A DNA stretch of 64,000 nt. It comes from Timema cristinae. Taxonomy: Eukaryota > Arthropoda > Insecta > Phasmatodea > Timematidae. The number at the start of each line of letters is the position of its first letter. The first letter of the stretch is position 1. The translations under genes and the position numbers were made by a program. The notes below the pieces were generated by a model that had not been told where the DNA came from, did no database searches, and saw only the letters and a program-made list of their open reading frames with translations. Where the stretch lies: positions 63,778,817 through 63,842,816 of the forward strand of contig JBCFYV010009882.1 of the NCBI GenBank assembly GCA_039000515.1. The letters are read 5' to 3'. Shown piece after piece: positions 36,137-48,400 of the stretch.

Positions 36137-37647
36137 GTAAAGAAAGCAGTCATCGGTCTCCAGCATATTGGATTTAATATTATATGTGTTGTTAGTGATA
36201 ATAATTCTATTAATAGAAAAGCAATGTCCTTTTTTGCTTCACCGCCTCAATTGAGTATTGTGTATCCACATCCATCTGACCCCAAAAAACCCTTGTTTTT
36301 TATTTTAAACTCAGTACATATATTGAAGTGTTTACGTAACAACTGGATTAACCAAAAAATGCCCATCAATACTTGTATTGCCCAAACTTTGAAAATATTG
36401 ACAATACATCCCTGTCATCAGCATCCTTCACTACACTCTAACGTCTGCATGAAGTTGAAAAAGGAAACTACGTCAAGTACGCATATGGGTTGACTTTGAA
36501 AGCACTATGCCCATCTAATTTGGAAAAACAAAATGTAAAGCTTGTACTGAGCATTTTTTATAGGTTTGTGATTGAGGGCCTATTAAATGTCGGTGAGAAG
36601 TATGCTCTTTTGAATTACAAAACAACGGCAGATTTTATTGGTTTGATTTGCAATTGGTGGAGTATTGTGAATGTGAAAACACCTCGAAAGGGGGAACGAT
36701 TCAATAATCCAATTCAAAAACCTCTATTTATGTCTGAAACTGATCAAAATTTAGCATATTTGTACAAATTAATATCTTGGATAGATTATCGGAAGGAAAG
36801 ACAGTACACTACAGGCACTCTAACAAAAGAAACTCATTTAGCAATTACACACACAACTCATGGCCTAATTGAAATGGCTAAATACTGTATTGAATAAATA
36901 AATTTTAGGTATTTTCTTCCAGGAAAAATCCAAACAGACACCTTGGAAGATCGCTTTGGAAAGTATAGGACATTAGCAGGTTCACAGTACTTGATATCAA
37001 TCCGTCAAATTTTTAAATCTAAGTCTAAATTAAGGATGCAAAATTTTCTTCCTTTAACATTGTCTTCGAGTACTTATGGAAACCTAGAAGTTGAAAATAT
37101 TGATTGTGATTCTAATGACGATAAAGTGGAAGACTGTGAAGTTAAATCAGATTTCGATATTACTATTTCAGAAAAGGATTTTGAAAATATTGAACCACTG
37201 ATTCCTGTGTTAACTTATTTATCAGGTTATTGTGCTCGGGCAGCTCTAAAAAAACTTAAATGTGACTCATGTTCAAAATCTATCGTTTTAGATAAAACCT
37301 TAAATCTTGATTCAAGCTATAAACTAATTCGCGACATGGACAGAGGTGGTTTATTATGCCCGAACTCTGATATGGTTAATGCGGTTGTGTATAATTATTT
37401 TACTGTCCAAAAGATACTTTCCGAGAAATACGAAAACTTGTTTTTGAGGAGTAATAACCAACGTAAGCTTGTCTTAAATCTAACCATCAATCTAATTAAT
37501 AACCATGAATTCTTTCTAACCGATGGATATTGTGATCAAGGACATTCACCGGATGATGTACTACAACACCTTATAAGGGCATCAACTAATGCCCTTTTAA
37601 ACAATTACTGCAATCAAAAGAATGATTGTGTACGACATGTACCATAA
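36133..37647 (+). pseudogene. P-like transposase, rest of exon 2
   Basis: After the SINE the transposase resumes in the right order. AVIGLQHIGFNIICVVSDNN carries the presumed second catalytic aspartate (36197-36199). LFFILNSVHILKCLRNNWIN follows, then GLTLKALCPSNLEKQNVKLV, LPGKIQTD, DRFGKYRTLAGSQYLISIRQ and YLSGYCARAALKKLKCDSC. The stop is at 37645-37647. A frameshift falls between about 36425 and 36445, because the frame before it ends at 36493 and the next frame is +1 or -1 to it. One in-frame TAA lies at 36895-36897. The CxxC in the KCDSC region and the order of blocks are those of THAP9-type transposases. The bases after the stop look like a slightly shortened original C-terminus. Confidence 0.88.
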
Positions 37648-38785
37648 AAAAGAAAATTACACACTGTTAAAAAAATATTTTAAATAGTTCTGGCATGTCG
37701 AGTGCTTCATAGATATTAAAGTAAGGCTATACGAGTCAAACCTATACGTATTTAATAGGGCTTGACTGACATGTTATTTTAATTACCTTTTATTTAATCT
37801 ATGAGATGTGTTAATGAAAATTGTTTAGTGATGAAGACATATAAACAACCAACTATTGCAGTATGTAAATATTTTAAGTGGTTAAATCTATCAGAAAAAT
37901 TGTTTAAAAAGTGGCACTTTTATCTCTAAACTTTTTTTAAAATTTGAATGGAATTAAATTGCATGGATATATTATTAATATTAAGATTTTCACCCATGTG
38001 CCCTTTAACAAGTTAGAGGGTTTCGAATTAGTATGTAATTTTTCTTTTGCCTTATGATAGTAATAATTGTTCTAAAGGCACATGTCTGATAATTTGTAAT
38101 AACCTGACCCAACCTAATGTAGTAACACTAAAATATTTTTTTAACACATGCATTTTTATAACACATTATTTTAGTTATTGTTGACATTATTGACATCTAC
38201 ATTGAGGAAACATTAAAATGTGTTTGAATTTGACAGGTATTTTGGCTCCAATTAAAAAATTTTACTTTTAGAAATAATAGTACTGAAGTATTATTACCGT
38301 ATTTGCTGTGTTCCCTGTAAATGCGATATTTTAAATAAAAAGGACATAAATGTATCTTTAAAACGCCCTTTATAGCACAGGAAAGGTTTTAAGAAAATTT
38401 AAACTGTGTTAATTTGATGGGTTTAGAATTAAATTGTTACAGATTTACAATAGAAACAGCTGTATTATTCTTATAGAGTTGATGTTTTATTTAAGATTAT
38501 TATAGATACAGTTTTTACTCTAGATTGATAATCATTCAAATATGTTTCTAGTTTAACTACATATTTAATTTATTAAGCGCACAGAGAAAAAGTAATGTTA
38601 AATGGAACGTGTGTAATATAACCTAGTTCCATGTAAATATATAGGTGATGAAATAAATATTAAAATGATTGAAATTAGTATTATTACTACTTGATGAAAA
38701 TGAAAATACCTAATGCTATTCTATAAATATGCCCCAAGTTCCCCCTACTAGCATGTAAGGCCTACTGATGTCTGCTCAACTCTCC
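37648..38785. other. 3' non-coding part of the P-like element
   Basis: AT-rich sequence between the transposase stop and the right inverted repeat. It holds AATAAA-type signals (for example near 38333) and no recognised insertion. Confidence 0.5.
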
Positions 38786-38868
38786 TTCCGGCTTGGAGTG
38801 ACGTCACAACTCAGCGCCGTGGCCTTGTGTAGTCTAGGTAGTGTTGGTACGACTCTTGTGTAGACGAG
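38786..38868 (-). repeat. Right inverted repeat of the P-like element
   Basis: CCGGCTTGGAGTGACGTCAC is followed by the 26 bp core at 38813-38838, which mirrors the left end with one mismatch. GTTGGTACGACTCTTGTG continues a weaker match outward. Confidence 0.8.
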
Positions 38869-39082
38869 CCATTATGGAAGGTGCCACTGGAGATGGTTGT
38901 TGTTGCTAGTAAGTGTGGTTTTCCCCCCATTCCCCCAACCCTCAATCTTGTACTGTGCATTCAACCACTCATTTAGAGCGGTCAGTTCGCATCGAACTTT
39001 GTATTGAATTTCATCATTGGAGAAGCTCACCCGTCGTTTATTTTTGTGTCGATATTACCAGTATTTTGTGTACGCGCTAGGC

Positions 39083-40265
39083 TGGGCGTACACTAAAAAA
39101 AGCACAGAGAAACAAAGCAAAAGCGTTTTTGCCTTAAAGCAATTTTTTTTTACTTCTGAGTAAAACTTTTTACTCTAAACCAATTTGAATTGGCTAGAAA
39201 AGTTTTTTTTACAAAAAACAAAATAAAAATACACAGAAAACCATAGCATTGGCGGGAAGGGATAGTGTAGTCTTTTCCCACACTCCGTAGCGGTACATTG
39301 TCTGACGAGGACGTCGCTGTGGCTATGTGACAGTGGTTAATGGATTCTGAACAACTTCCTGAGAGAAGTTGTTGTGTGTGCACCATTCTACCTTACTGTT
39401 TACTAAATTATATGATATAAATACAGTACAAGAATAGTATACATGATTAACAAAGTTAGTTTATTAATAAAGAAATAAGAGATAAGAAAGTACAAAGAAT
39501 TGTAGGTTGTAATTATTCAAACCATCCATAGTTTAAGATGAGAAACTTTATAAATGTATATATTTAGTAATATCAATAACTTGCCTAAGATGAGTCTGGT
39601 GTGAAGCACCTTGGAACACCCTATAACCTGCACACTCAGGTCATAGGTCTAAACACTTGATCTTGTAACTCGTTAAAACAGGACAACAACTAATATTCCT
39701 AATAGGACAATAGGTAATGACATAGTGTTATAAGAACTTATTAGAACTGGTAATCATGGCTTTGCACCATTCTAAGAGCTTGATCGATTGTACGTGTTAA
39801 AATGTTTTGTTTATCAGATTTGACACGTTACAGGTGCACCTGTAAACATGAAAAGGATGGAAGAGATTACCATAAAGTTGTTTATAGCTGTCAGCTGTGA
39901 AATGATGAATTTTTTTTTTAACTTTACCTCTCCCAGTCAATCAGCAATACTGGCCGTGCACGTACTGCTACCAAGATTGTACACGGTTGAAAGGGCTGGC
40001 GCATGCGCAGACATAAATGTTTTCCCTCGAAACAGCGCCCCGTGTTTAGGTCCGAAGCATGACTATGTGAGATTTGTTATGCTTTGTTTTGCTTTATGAT
40101 GATTTTACTTTTTGAATGAAGCCGACACAATTTGCTCTAAGCCGCTTTAAAGCGTTTTTGATTTTTGACTAACTGGTGTGTAGCAGTTCAATTTGAATAC
40201 ATTGAAATAATGGTTTCGAGGCATATTAAAGCATTAACGCTTTTGCTATATTTTGCTGTGCGCTC
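39083..40265. mobile_element. Candidate DNA transposon remnant with imperfect inverted ends
   Basis: CACAGAGAAACAAAGCAAAAG continuing to CGTTTTTGCCTTAA (from about 39100) is mirrored by TTAAAGCATTAACGCTTTTG continuing to CTGTGCGC (to about 40262). About 27 of 35 bases pair, and the A box GCAAAAGCGTT is shared. The interval of about 1.15 kb encodes nothing that I recognise. The flavour of the ends recalls PIF/Harbinger-type elements, but this is a weak call without a TSD. Confidence 0.35.
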
Positions 40266-42409
40266 AGTCTTAATATCAATTGTGTTCGTGTTTTAACTAA
40301 GTTTTTCTTGTCCTACCAAACATTAGTATAAATTGTGAATCATGAATCATTAGATCTGTATATGTGCGCTCTCGACTATCATATCGGCTGGAAGTACGAT
40401 CATTCTGCTCAAAGTAAAAGAATCTTCCGATGAGCCACGCAATTCCTTACACTAAGAAATTATTTACATTAAGCTTCTGTATTCGCTGTCTCTTGCAAAC
40501 ATTGAGGTCTTCAGGTCATGGCCATACCATTCTATTATCCATATCCATCAATACTCACAAAACCCTACCCAAGCTAATTTTATATTTATATTCAAGAAGA
40601 ATCCACATAGTGAGCCGGGAGCAACAACTAGGTTGAGCTTTTTTAACAGCATTGCTTTTCTTGTATTGTATACTACTCACTTGGTTAACCAACGGTGGTC
40701 CTCAATTTTTTTTTTTTTTTATTGTCGCAACTGCGTCCCAATAATTTTGGTCAACTGAGCAAGAATGAGATCATGATTTCTTTGGCTTACTCATTAAACA
40801 ATCTAGAATATTTTGACAATCCTGGGCTCGTGCTCTTCTTTAGCAACGCGTGTTTACTTAGTGCGAGTGGGGAAGTGCCATCCGTACGATAATATCGTTT
40901 CAAATCACTGGTTAAAACCATATATTATTAAGTTTTTCATATCACCACTCATAGTCATTAGGGCATTGTTTTGTCATTGATTTAGATCGTTTTCACCTTC
41001 ACCACACTTATGACAACTAAATATCACAGCAATTAAAAATCAAATCCAAAATAAATAAAATTTGCTTGAATAAATTGACTTTATGAGTTAAGTAAGAAAT
41101 AAGCTAAAAATCATAATCAGGCAGTTTATTAAAGAATTCCGCTCTAAAGCAAGATCAATTAATACCTTACGTAGTTAATTTATTTCTACTTTAGACAAAA
41201 TTTGTAAGTGGGTGTTGGAATTATAAAGATTATGTAAATATCTTTATCCTATTAACCGCATTTCAAGATTTATATGTTGTAATTAATGAAGGGCTTATTT
41301 CAATCTCACAACCAGCTGCATAAGCTGCGACTGAGGTGCTTTACACTAAAACACATTATACATATTAATCTAAGCTAAATGTTCACACATTTACCTGCGT
41401 TTCAGAAAAGGAGCCAAATTTTATTAACTATTCAAGCAAATGTTGGATAATAAGTGATAACAAAACTTTAACAAACTTAGACACAGTTAATTATTTGGTT
41501 ACTAGCCTACAAGGTTAATTCATTGTTACAAAAAAGGTTTAACAGATAAGTATGCGAATAAACGGACTCTTATCTTTCTTCTACCTTGATAAAACCATAC
41601 AATTTAAAACAATTCATATATAGTCAGAAAAAATATTAGTTCCTTCTTGGAGGTTTTTTCTGTACTTTTTATCGCACTTAAACAACTAACAATTATTTAT
41701 CCAACTGACTTCCCCATTTTGTATGTAGCTTTAAATAAACTATACCACCCCAACTGTTAGAGCATTTGTAAATACCCAGAGTTCCGAAACTATTCCAAAA
41801 TTTGAAAACCTGGTGAATTTGGATAAATAGTAGGTTAAAGAATTAAGTCGAATGAATATTGTAGATAGCCCTTGAACTCACACTCACAATTTTAAACAAA
41901 TTAAGCAAAGGTCCCTATTCCTATGAAACAGGACACAAAGTATTATTTTGTAGTACATAGATCTCCCGCTTCTGATGCTAACTGCTCCACCGCTGCTCGT
42001 AGAGACAAAGGTTCCATAAGCATATGTGAGCTCTGTTTACAGGCCAGTCATTACCAATACTTTTGTCCTACTTCCGCAAAATGAATATAGATTATCGTTG
42101 GGGCTATGTATAGTCAGATCGTGTTTGGTACAAATTATCATTAATTTCTCACCTTGACAAGTTTTGTAGATAAGGGAAAGCCGGATAAATTTTGTATTGT
42201 AATCCTAAGAATCACAGATTACTTTAGAGACAGTTTGAAGTCACCGAGAACTCTTTTTTTTGTTGTTGTAATAATCGCACCTTAACCACTAAGTTTGGCA
42301 ACAACCGCACCACAACTACATTTTAACATAGTGAAGGAGAGGGGATAAGACCCATCTTGCTCAACCGCATGCCTCAAACCAGTTGGTATATTTTAGAGCA
42401 CTGATTCTA
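40266..42409. other. Mostly AT-rich, no gene recognised
   Basis: Short frames (up to 68 codons) have no recognisable motif. The part after about 41900 may be the gag end of the following Pao element, but I could not align it. Confidence 0.3.
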
Positions 42410-43900
42410 CGCAGTCAGTCTGTGCAACCTAATCCTCAAGGGGTACACCTCCCAGAGTTCTTCTATGTACCGCAACTTTACTAGTTCGAGATCACAATGG
42501 TGTAGTAGATTCACACTGTAGTTTGGTGGATGGAGGTTCTATATCTCATTTCATTACAAGCAAGACCTGTGCTAGGCTAGCTATCTAAATAGAAATATTC
42601 AATTCCAAGGTCAAGGTTCATCACCACTTAATTATAAAGTCTATACTAGAGTAAATTTTCATTCGAATCTCGATTATTGTCATAATTTTGCTGCCCGCGA
42701 ACTTGTGGTTGATCATTTCACCGGTTTTCTCCCAACCACACAGGTTTCATTGTTCAACCCCGGCATTTGAAGAATTTAGTTAGTGCTGATGAAATATTGT
42801 ATGAATCGCAATAAGTCGATTTGTTTATTGGATCTGAATTATGGCCGCTTGTCATTAGGTAGTATTAAAAAGTGCCTAGGTCACCTTGGAACAGCTGTGG
42901 CTCTTGAAACCACTCTTGGATCAATCATTATGGGTCGAGCTGCTAATGAAGCCACCACTGTAACCTTGGCAATTGTTGGTTTATTTACTCAGACATCTCT
43001 AGACCCTCGAGTTAAAATATTTTTGAGGCTAAAAGAGGTTTCAGACTAAGATATATCTCGTCCCAGGTCGTTCAGTGTGAAAGTTTCTCCATGGAAACAT
43101 ACACACGAGGTGATAACAGTAGATTCATAGTTCGTCTTTTTTCAGTCAATCTGCCGCTCTCCTTGGTACCTTAAAGGCGAGTGCTGTCAGCAAGTTTTTA
43201 TTTCCGGAGCATATGCTTATCAAAACTCGTGAACTACATAATTTATACTTTGATCTCATGAACTAGTATTTCTTCATACGCTCCGAATCAATAATTGTTG
43301 TCTGTAGACCCAAAGTTGCAAGCAGACATAGCAGAAGTATTATTTTATTTTAGATTGTTTCGTTTTGTAGTAATTGCTGATATTCGCCACACGAACTTTA
43401 AAATTTGGATGTCTCTATTGGGTAGACGGTTTCAACGTTCCATTTGAAGATCCACTCCAACTGAAAAATTCAAAGATTATGAGATGAATACGGTCGTATG
43501 TGTCGTTTCTAGTGGGCCGCATCTGGTTCTAAAGTCGGTGAGCGTTTTGGCCAACCAAGAGAAGAAGATGTACCTGATTGCTGCGGAATTAATCGACAGA
43601 GCTGTCTACATTAGACGATGTGAAGAACTCTCTTGACACTTAATCGAAGTTTCTTACTCTGTGTGATCCGATTATTTCTATGTTTGAATCTGCGAGTTTC
43701 GCCTTAGCTAAGTGGTGCTCCATTTCTGAAAGTTTCATTGCGTGTTCCTGAGAGTTCACCTTTACCACATTCCATCGCTTTCAATTAGGATACCAGAACT
43801 AAAAATCTTATGGCGCAATGACTTCCATCATGTGATTCCTTTGGTTGTGTTGTTGAAGCTCTTGATCAGCCTCAGCCTGGGGTGCACATCTTTATGCTTA
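42410..43900 (+). pseudogene. BEL/Pao retrotransposon pol fragment (protease to reverse transcriptase)
   Basis: Plus-strand blocks lie in the Pao order but in shifting frames. An aspartic protease box reads LVDGGSISHFITSKTCARLA (about 42522-42583). A linker reads GSIKKCLGHLGTAVALETTL, IIMGRAANEAT and DPRVKIFLRLKEVSD. The N-terminal reverse-transcriptase region has HTRGDNSRFIVRL and, after a frameshift, LGTLKASAVSKFLF and TRELHNLYFDLMN. The core has PKLQADIAEVLLYFRLFRFV, DYEMNTVV, SSGPHLVLKSVSVLANQEKK and ELIDRAVY. A frame change falls exactly at the YxDD catalytic box (about 43609-43625). The block ESASFALAKWCSISES follows. Integrase and LTRs were not seen, so this is a truncated, dead copy. 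Confidence 0.85.
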
Positions 43901-45010
43901 CACAAGTTCTTCTATAAAATATATTATTCTTGAAGTTACGTTGTTTACACAGAAATAAACAATAAATTTTATTTATATAATAATTACCTTTGCTATTCTG
44001 GTTTAAAGCTGACTTTTAATGAGAAACGTTATTTATTTGTATGAATATTTAGCTATATGAAAATCAAATCAAATCAAATAAAGATGTGAGTAGAGAGAAT
44101 TAATTACTTCTAGGACAGTGCCCATGAGCTATAAGGTTAGCTACCATGGCAACGGTCAGTGCTATCAACATCATGACTACTAATTACCCTGGAGTATCAA
44201 TGCTTCTAATTTTTTTCCACTAATTACCATAGCGCAACATTACTAGTTCCCTGGTGTATCAAAGGTGGCCAACTTCAAGACTAATAGTTTCCTGGCGTTT
44301 CATTGGATCACAGGCACTAGGGCTAAAATATCTGAGTACCAGCATCGCTTCTCTCCAATTAGCCTAAATTCTAGACACAGCGTGCTTCAGACCAACTCCT
44401 CTGCACTCCTACGGTCAGTACCAATCCTCTCCTTACCCTTGCAAACTTGTGCTAGAGCCCTCCCCCTCTACCTCCCTTTGGTCCATACTTCCCATTCTCT
44501 CAACTTCATGGCCCTCTCCCTCTACCCTCCTTTGGTCCATACTTCCCCTTCTCTCAACTTCACGGACTCCTCGTGCTCTATTAATACACATCTGCCTTTC
44601 CACACGCTGCTTCAGTATCTCTCCATACTTGGGGCCCAGGTTCTATTCTTAGCATGACCATAAAAAAAACTACAGCACTATACACCCCTCCATTACCCTC
44701 TAACCCCATCCCCCCACCAATAACTCCGCCCCTTTTCCTCATTCCCCACCTCTTACGTTGGTGTACTTAACCGACTCTCTACACCCAATGTACCGTGCAT
44801 CCGAACTTGTGGCTTGCAGTCGTAGTGACACAAACACTAGTTCCATTTTGATTTAAACTACCTAATCTTCACGTCTAGCACATATATAAACACACACACG
44901 AACATATATATACACACACATCAATCTATCTATTCATAGAACATGCAAACCAACATATAGATACAAATATTCATATATACACACAACATACATACCATAA
45001 TATATAAATG
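43901..45010. other. Low-complexity and unassigned sequence
   Basis: A local tandem duplication of about 58 bp (44455-44574, around TTTGGTCCATACTTCCC) and C-rich and (AC)n-rich patches occur. The 130-codon frame at 44265-44657 runs through the duplication and has no domain. Confidence 0.4.
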
Positions 45011-45050
45011 TATTACACTACATTACATTACATTACATTACATTACATAC
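45011..45050. repeat. (ACATT)n microsatellite
   Basis: Seven or so ACATT pentamers. Confidence 0.9.
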
Positions 45051-45489
45051 ATACTGTTGAGAGGTTAAGTGGACTGTATAATGCTTTGTCTGTCACAATG
45101 AACCCATGCACACACTTTTTTTTTTATATAATCTGTGTGAGATATAAATATAGTTGAACACGTCACCTGGCATTGTTTGAAATTTCTATATACCGACATA
45201 TTAAAAGTGTAGACGTCAACTGATTGATTCTAATGCAAGACAAGGATGACGAGATGACGTTGTCTCAATGCTCGCTAACCGAGATGCCAATGACGAGTGG
45301 AGTAAATAAAGATAAAAATATGCACACACCAAAAATAACCACCCAACATAAAGATTTTGCTGCCAGAACAAAAAGAAATACACAAAGTTCAAATTATACA
45401 AAATAAAAACAAAATAGAAATATGCATGCACAAAATAACCCACCCCTCTAGAAATACTCATACTTGAAATTAATTTGTGGTGAGGAGGG

Positions 45490-48400
45490 ACCATTTAAAC
45501 ACCGGCCTTGTAAGGGCACCTTGTGTGCTACGGACTTGAACGAAACTCACTATGGTATCAGGGCCAGAACATAATTTCACGTCCTTGAGGAGGATTAAGG
45601 GAACCTCCTGACTTGGGATGGATCTACTTATGTTCGGGCAGGAGTTGTTGGATATAATGGTGGTACTACTACTTTAAAATGGACTTGGGAATTTGATGAA
45701 GCAGTCTCCACCTCGTCAGACGATATATTATTTTGATGGTGGCATCATGTTCTTGTAGTATCTGCAGAGGTCCCAAGATTAAGAATAACTTGGTGGTAAA
45801 TATGACAAGTTTCTGGAGCCTACTGACAATGCAAAGAGTGACCACAGTTGAGATTAACTTTGACTTAGGTCAAGACCGTGTAAATATCTTCAAAGTTTAG
45901 GATCTGAATGCCAACTACCAATCCTTTTTTGTAAGCAAGGACACCACTGATCACGTTCTTGCTTCCCAAAGTCCTCCAAAATCAGGAGCCGCAGGTAGCT
46001 TAAAGTGCCAGGTGATATTGTGGCCATTGTACTTTCTAATAAGGACTTCATGGGTGTTATAATCGGCAAGAAAGCCTTGAAGGGTAATAATCTGTTGAAT
46101 AACAACTACAAAATCAGTTATACAGTCAATGAACAAATCTGAGCAATGTCCTCGACGTGTAAAAAACGACAAAAGAAACACAAAAGACTTAACTTGGTAG
46201 GTCTGACGTCAGTTCTATGTAAATAGCCTTTGTAGAAAATATACAAAGAAATATAAGACAAAGAGGTTCTAGGTTTGCACACTCGAGCCATTGTGCTGAT
46301 GAATGGACCCACATTATTGACACCGATATTAAGAAAGGGCTTGGCCTGACAAACTCGAGCTGCCCGGAGACTTCCCATGGCTGGTGTCAACGAATTTGGA
46401 TGAAATTTGAAACATGCTAGGCATGAGTGTAACTGCAGTCTGATAACGTTGCATGCCAGTAGGATCAATAACTCGCTCTGAAGCAAGGATTGCAAATTGT
46501 GAGGTCTTGGATGGAAATGATCGAATGATATTGGTCGGTTAAGAGTTTCACCAAATGACTACACTTTGTAAGATAACGTGTTTTTCCTCAAAAGGTTTAT
46601 TGGAGACTTGAAGGCAGCTACCATTTCTAAAAAAATACTAGTAGAATCGTGAAAGGGATTGAGCTTTTGTATCACAGATGAACAAGATTTTTTTTTACAA
46701 TACGAGCAATGTAATTCACAAATTTGATTTGTTTGGTTTGTTTGATCCAAAATAACAAAGCCTTGTGAAGTTCTTAAAGTTCGAATAGTCTAGCGGGTGC
46801 TACATATACAGGGTGATTGGCAAGAACAAAACGAAATCAATAAGCTCTAATGCGCCCTATTTTTTATAACGATGAAAACTTATCCAGCAACTCCAAAGCC
46901 TTGGTGTCAGGGGTAATTGTGTGTATTGTTAAGGTATTACGTTCTTAATATTGTTCAACTAGACTAATAGAGGTTTCATAAAGTTGAGGCCTATTATTTG
47001 AATCCATTTTGTCCAAAAAGGTCTCACCCGTGAGAGGCACAATCAGGTGGGTTGTGACTTGAACGTATATATTTCCACCATTCTGGAGAAATGTAGTTTT
47101 GGATGTTACTCAGATGATTGTCAACAAATGTTTTCCAAAGGTAGGATGACGATTGGATCCATGCCAGTCTGATTGTAGAGTCCGTCCATGAATATACCCT
47201 TACATGGTTTGAGAATGAGTAGATTTATAATAACAAATGCTATGTGTGTTCCAAGATTAACGCCGCACATAGTTCCAAGCGATGAAGTGACACTCGTTTT
47301 ATAGGTGATACCTTTTATTTAGCTAATTATAGCAAAACTTTTACTGTGCTAGATCTTGGAATAACTTGGAGGTACACAACAGCTGCATAGCCAGTTTATT
47401 GGAGAGTTTTTGGAGAAGCCATGAAGCTCTAAGCTACAATCTGCATCTTCAGAGACCGGACATCAGCCGATTGAGATGTTGGAAACAAAAGAAAGTTCAG
47501 CTCTGAGGCGAGTTCATTTTTCTATTTTTCAGCCATTTAAGAAGGTGGAGGAGAGTCCCAGACACCACCCTTGATCCATAAAAGTTGGATAAGATATTCA
47601 GCAAACAAAATTATAGGATAAAGCCAACCTAGTTGCTCAAATATTTTTACAATATCCAAGAGAATTATTTGTTTTGAGAGGTTATCAAGGTAAGCTTAAA
47701 CTTGTATGAAAAGGTGTCTGAACTAGGATTCCATTGCATAACAGGAAACTTACTGCTGAATCATCATCAAAAGATTGTGACAATGGGAATATTTGTATAT
47801 CCTTTGGGAACAGTCCTTCTAGGAGTATTGGGTAGTTACCTGTAAACTTTTTAAGTTTAAAGCCAGCTGCCTTCAAGAGCTTTACGAGTTCTTGCTTGAG
47901 GAGCAAGGTGCATTTTCCGGGGATTTGGCATTTCAGCACACGCCATTTACATAATATAGGTCCTAGAGCACCACCCTTGAGACATCTGTAAAGTGAGTAT
48001 TTTCATCAACTTGTTATTGTATTGTACGAATGGTAAGATAAGTTGATGATGACACCCCATAGGTCACAGTGGTCAGACGATACACTTTAATAGTTGAACT
48101 TCTAAAAAAATCCATTGGTAATCTTAATCTTCGAAGTAGACTTGTATTTTTCGATACATCTATTTGAGGTCAGCAGTAAAAACAAATGTACGTGGGTGAA
48201 AACGAAGAAGAACTTCTTTAATGTCTCTTTGAAGTTTGGGTCCAGTTAGGAGTTGATCATTTAGAGAAGTTCTCAAGTGTGTTTTGACCGAACCATCGAA
48301 TACCTCCCAAGATCAGTGGTGGTACTGTCAGGTTTGATCACACCATGATGGGGGATATAGTAGGAATATCAAGAGTTGAAAGATAGATATGTTACTAACT

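Larger units (their letters stand above)
32190..38868 (+). mobile_element. THAP9/P-element-like DNA transposon, ~6.7 kb
   Basis: A transposase gene with a THAP exon and a large catalytic exon is bracketed by inverted sequence. The core CTAGACTACACAAGGCC(T/A)CGGCGCT pattern is at 32214-32239 and inverted at 38813-38838 with one mismatch over 26 bp. Further inward matches are AGTGACGTCACT/GAGTGACGTCAC with CCGG. Weaker outward matches (GTTGGT, CTTGT) suggest the ends lie at about 32190 and 38868. The 8 bp TSD expected for P elements was not found. SINEs inside add at least about 770 bp, so the original element was below 6 kb. Stops, a frameshift and a SINE in the main exon make the copy non-autonomous. 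Confidence 0.85.

Noticed and set aside
32454..37647. Domesticated host THAP9-like gene
   Set aside because: The reading frame has stops, a frameshift and a SINE, and inverted ends enclose it, which fits a dead transposon better than a host gene.
44265..44657. A 130-codon plus-strand frame rich in L and S
   Set aside because: It crosses a local tandem duplication and low-complexity DNA, with no domain seen.
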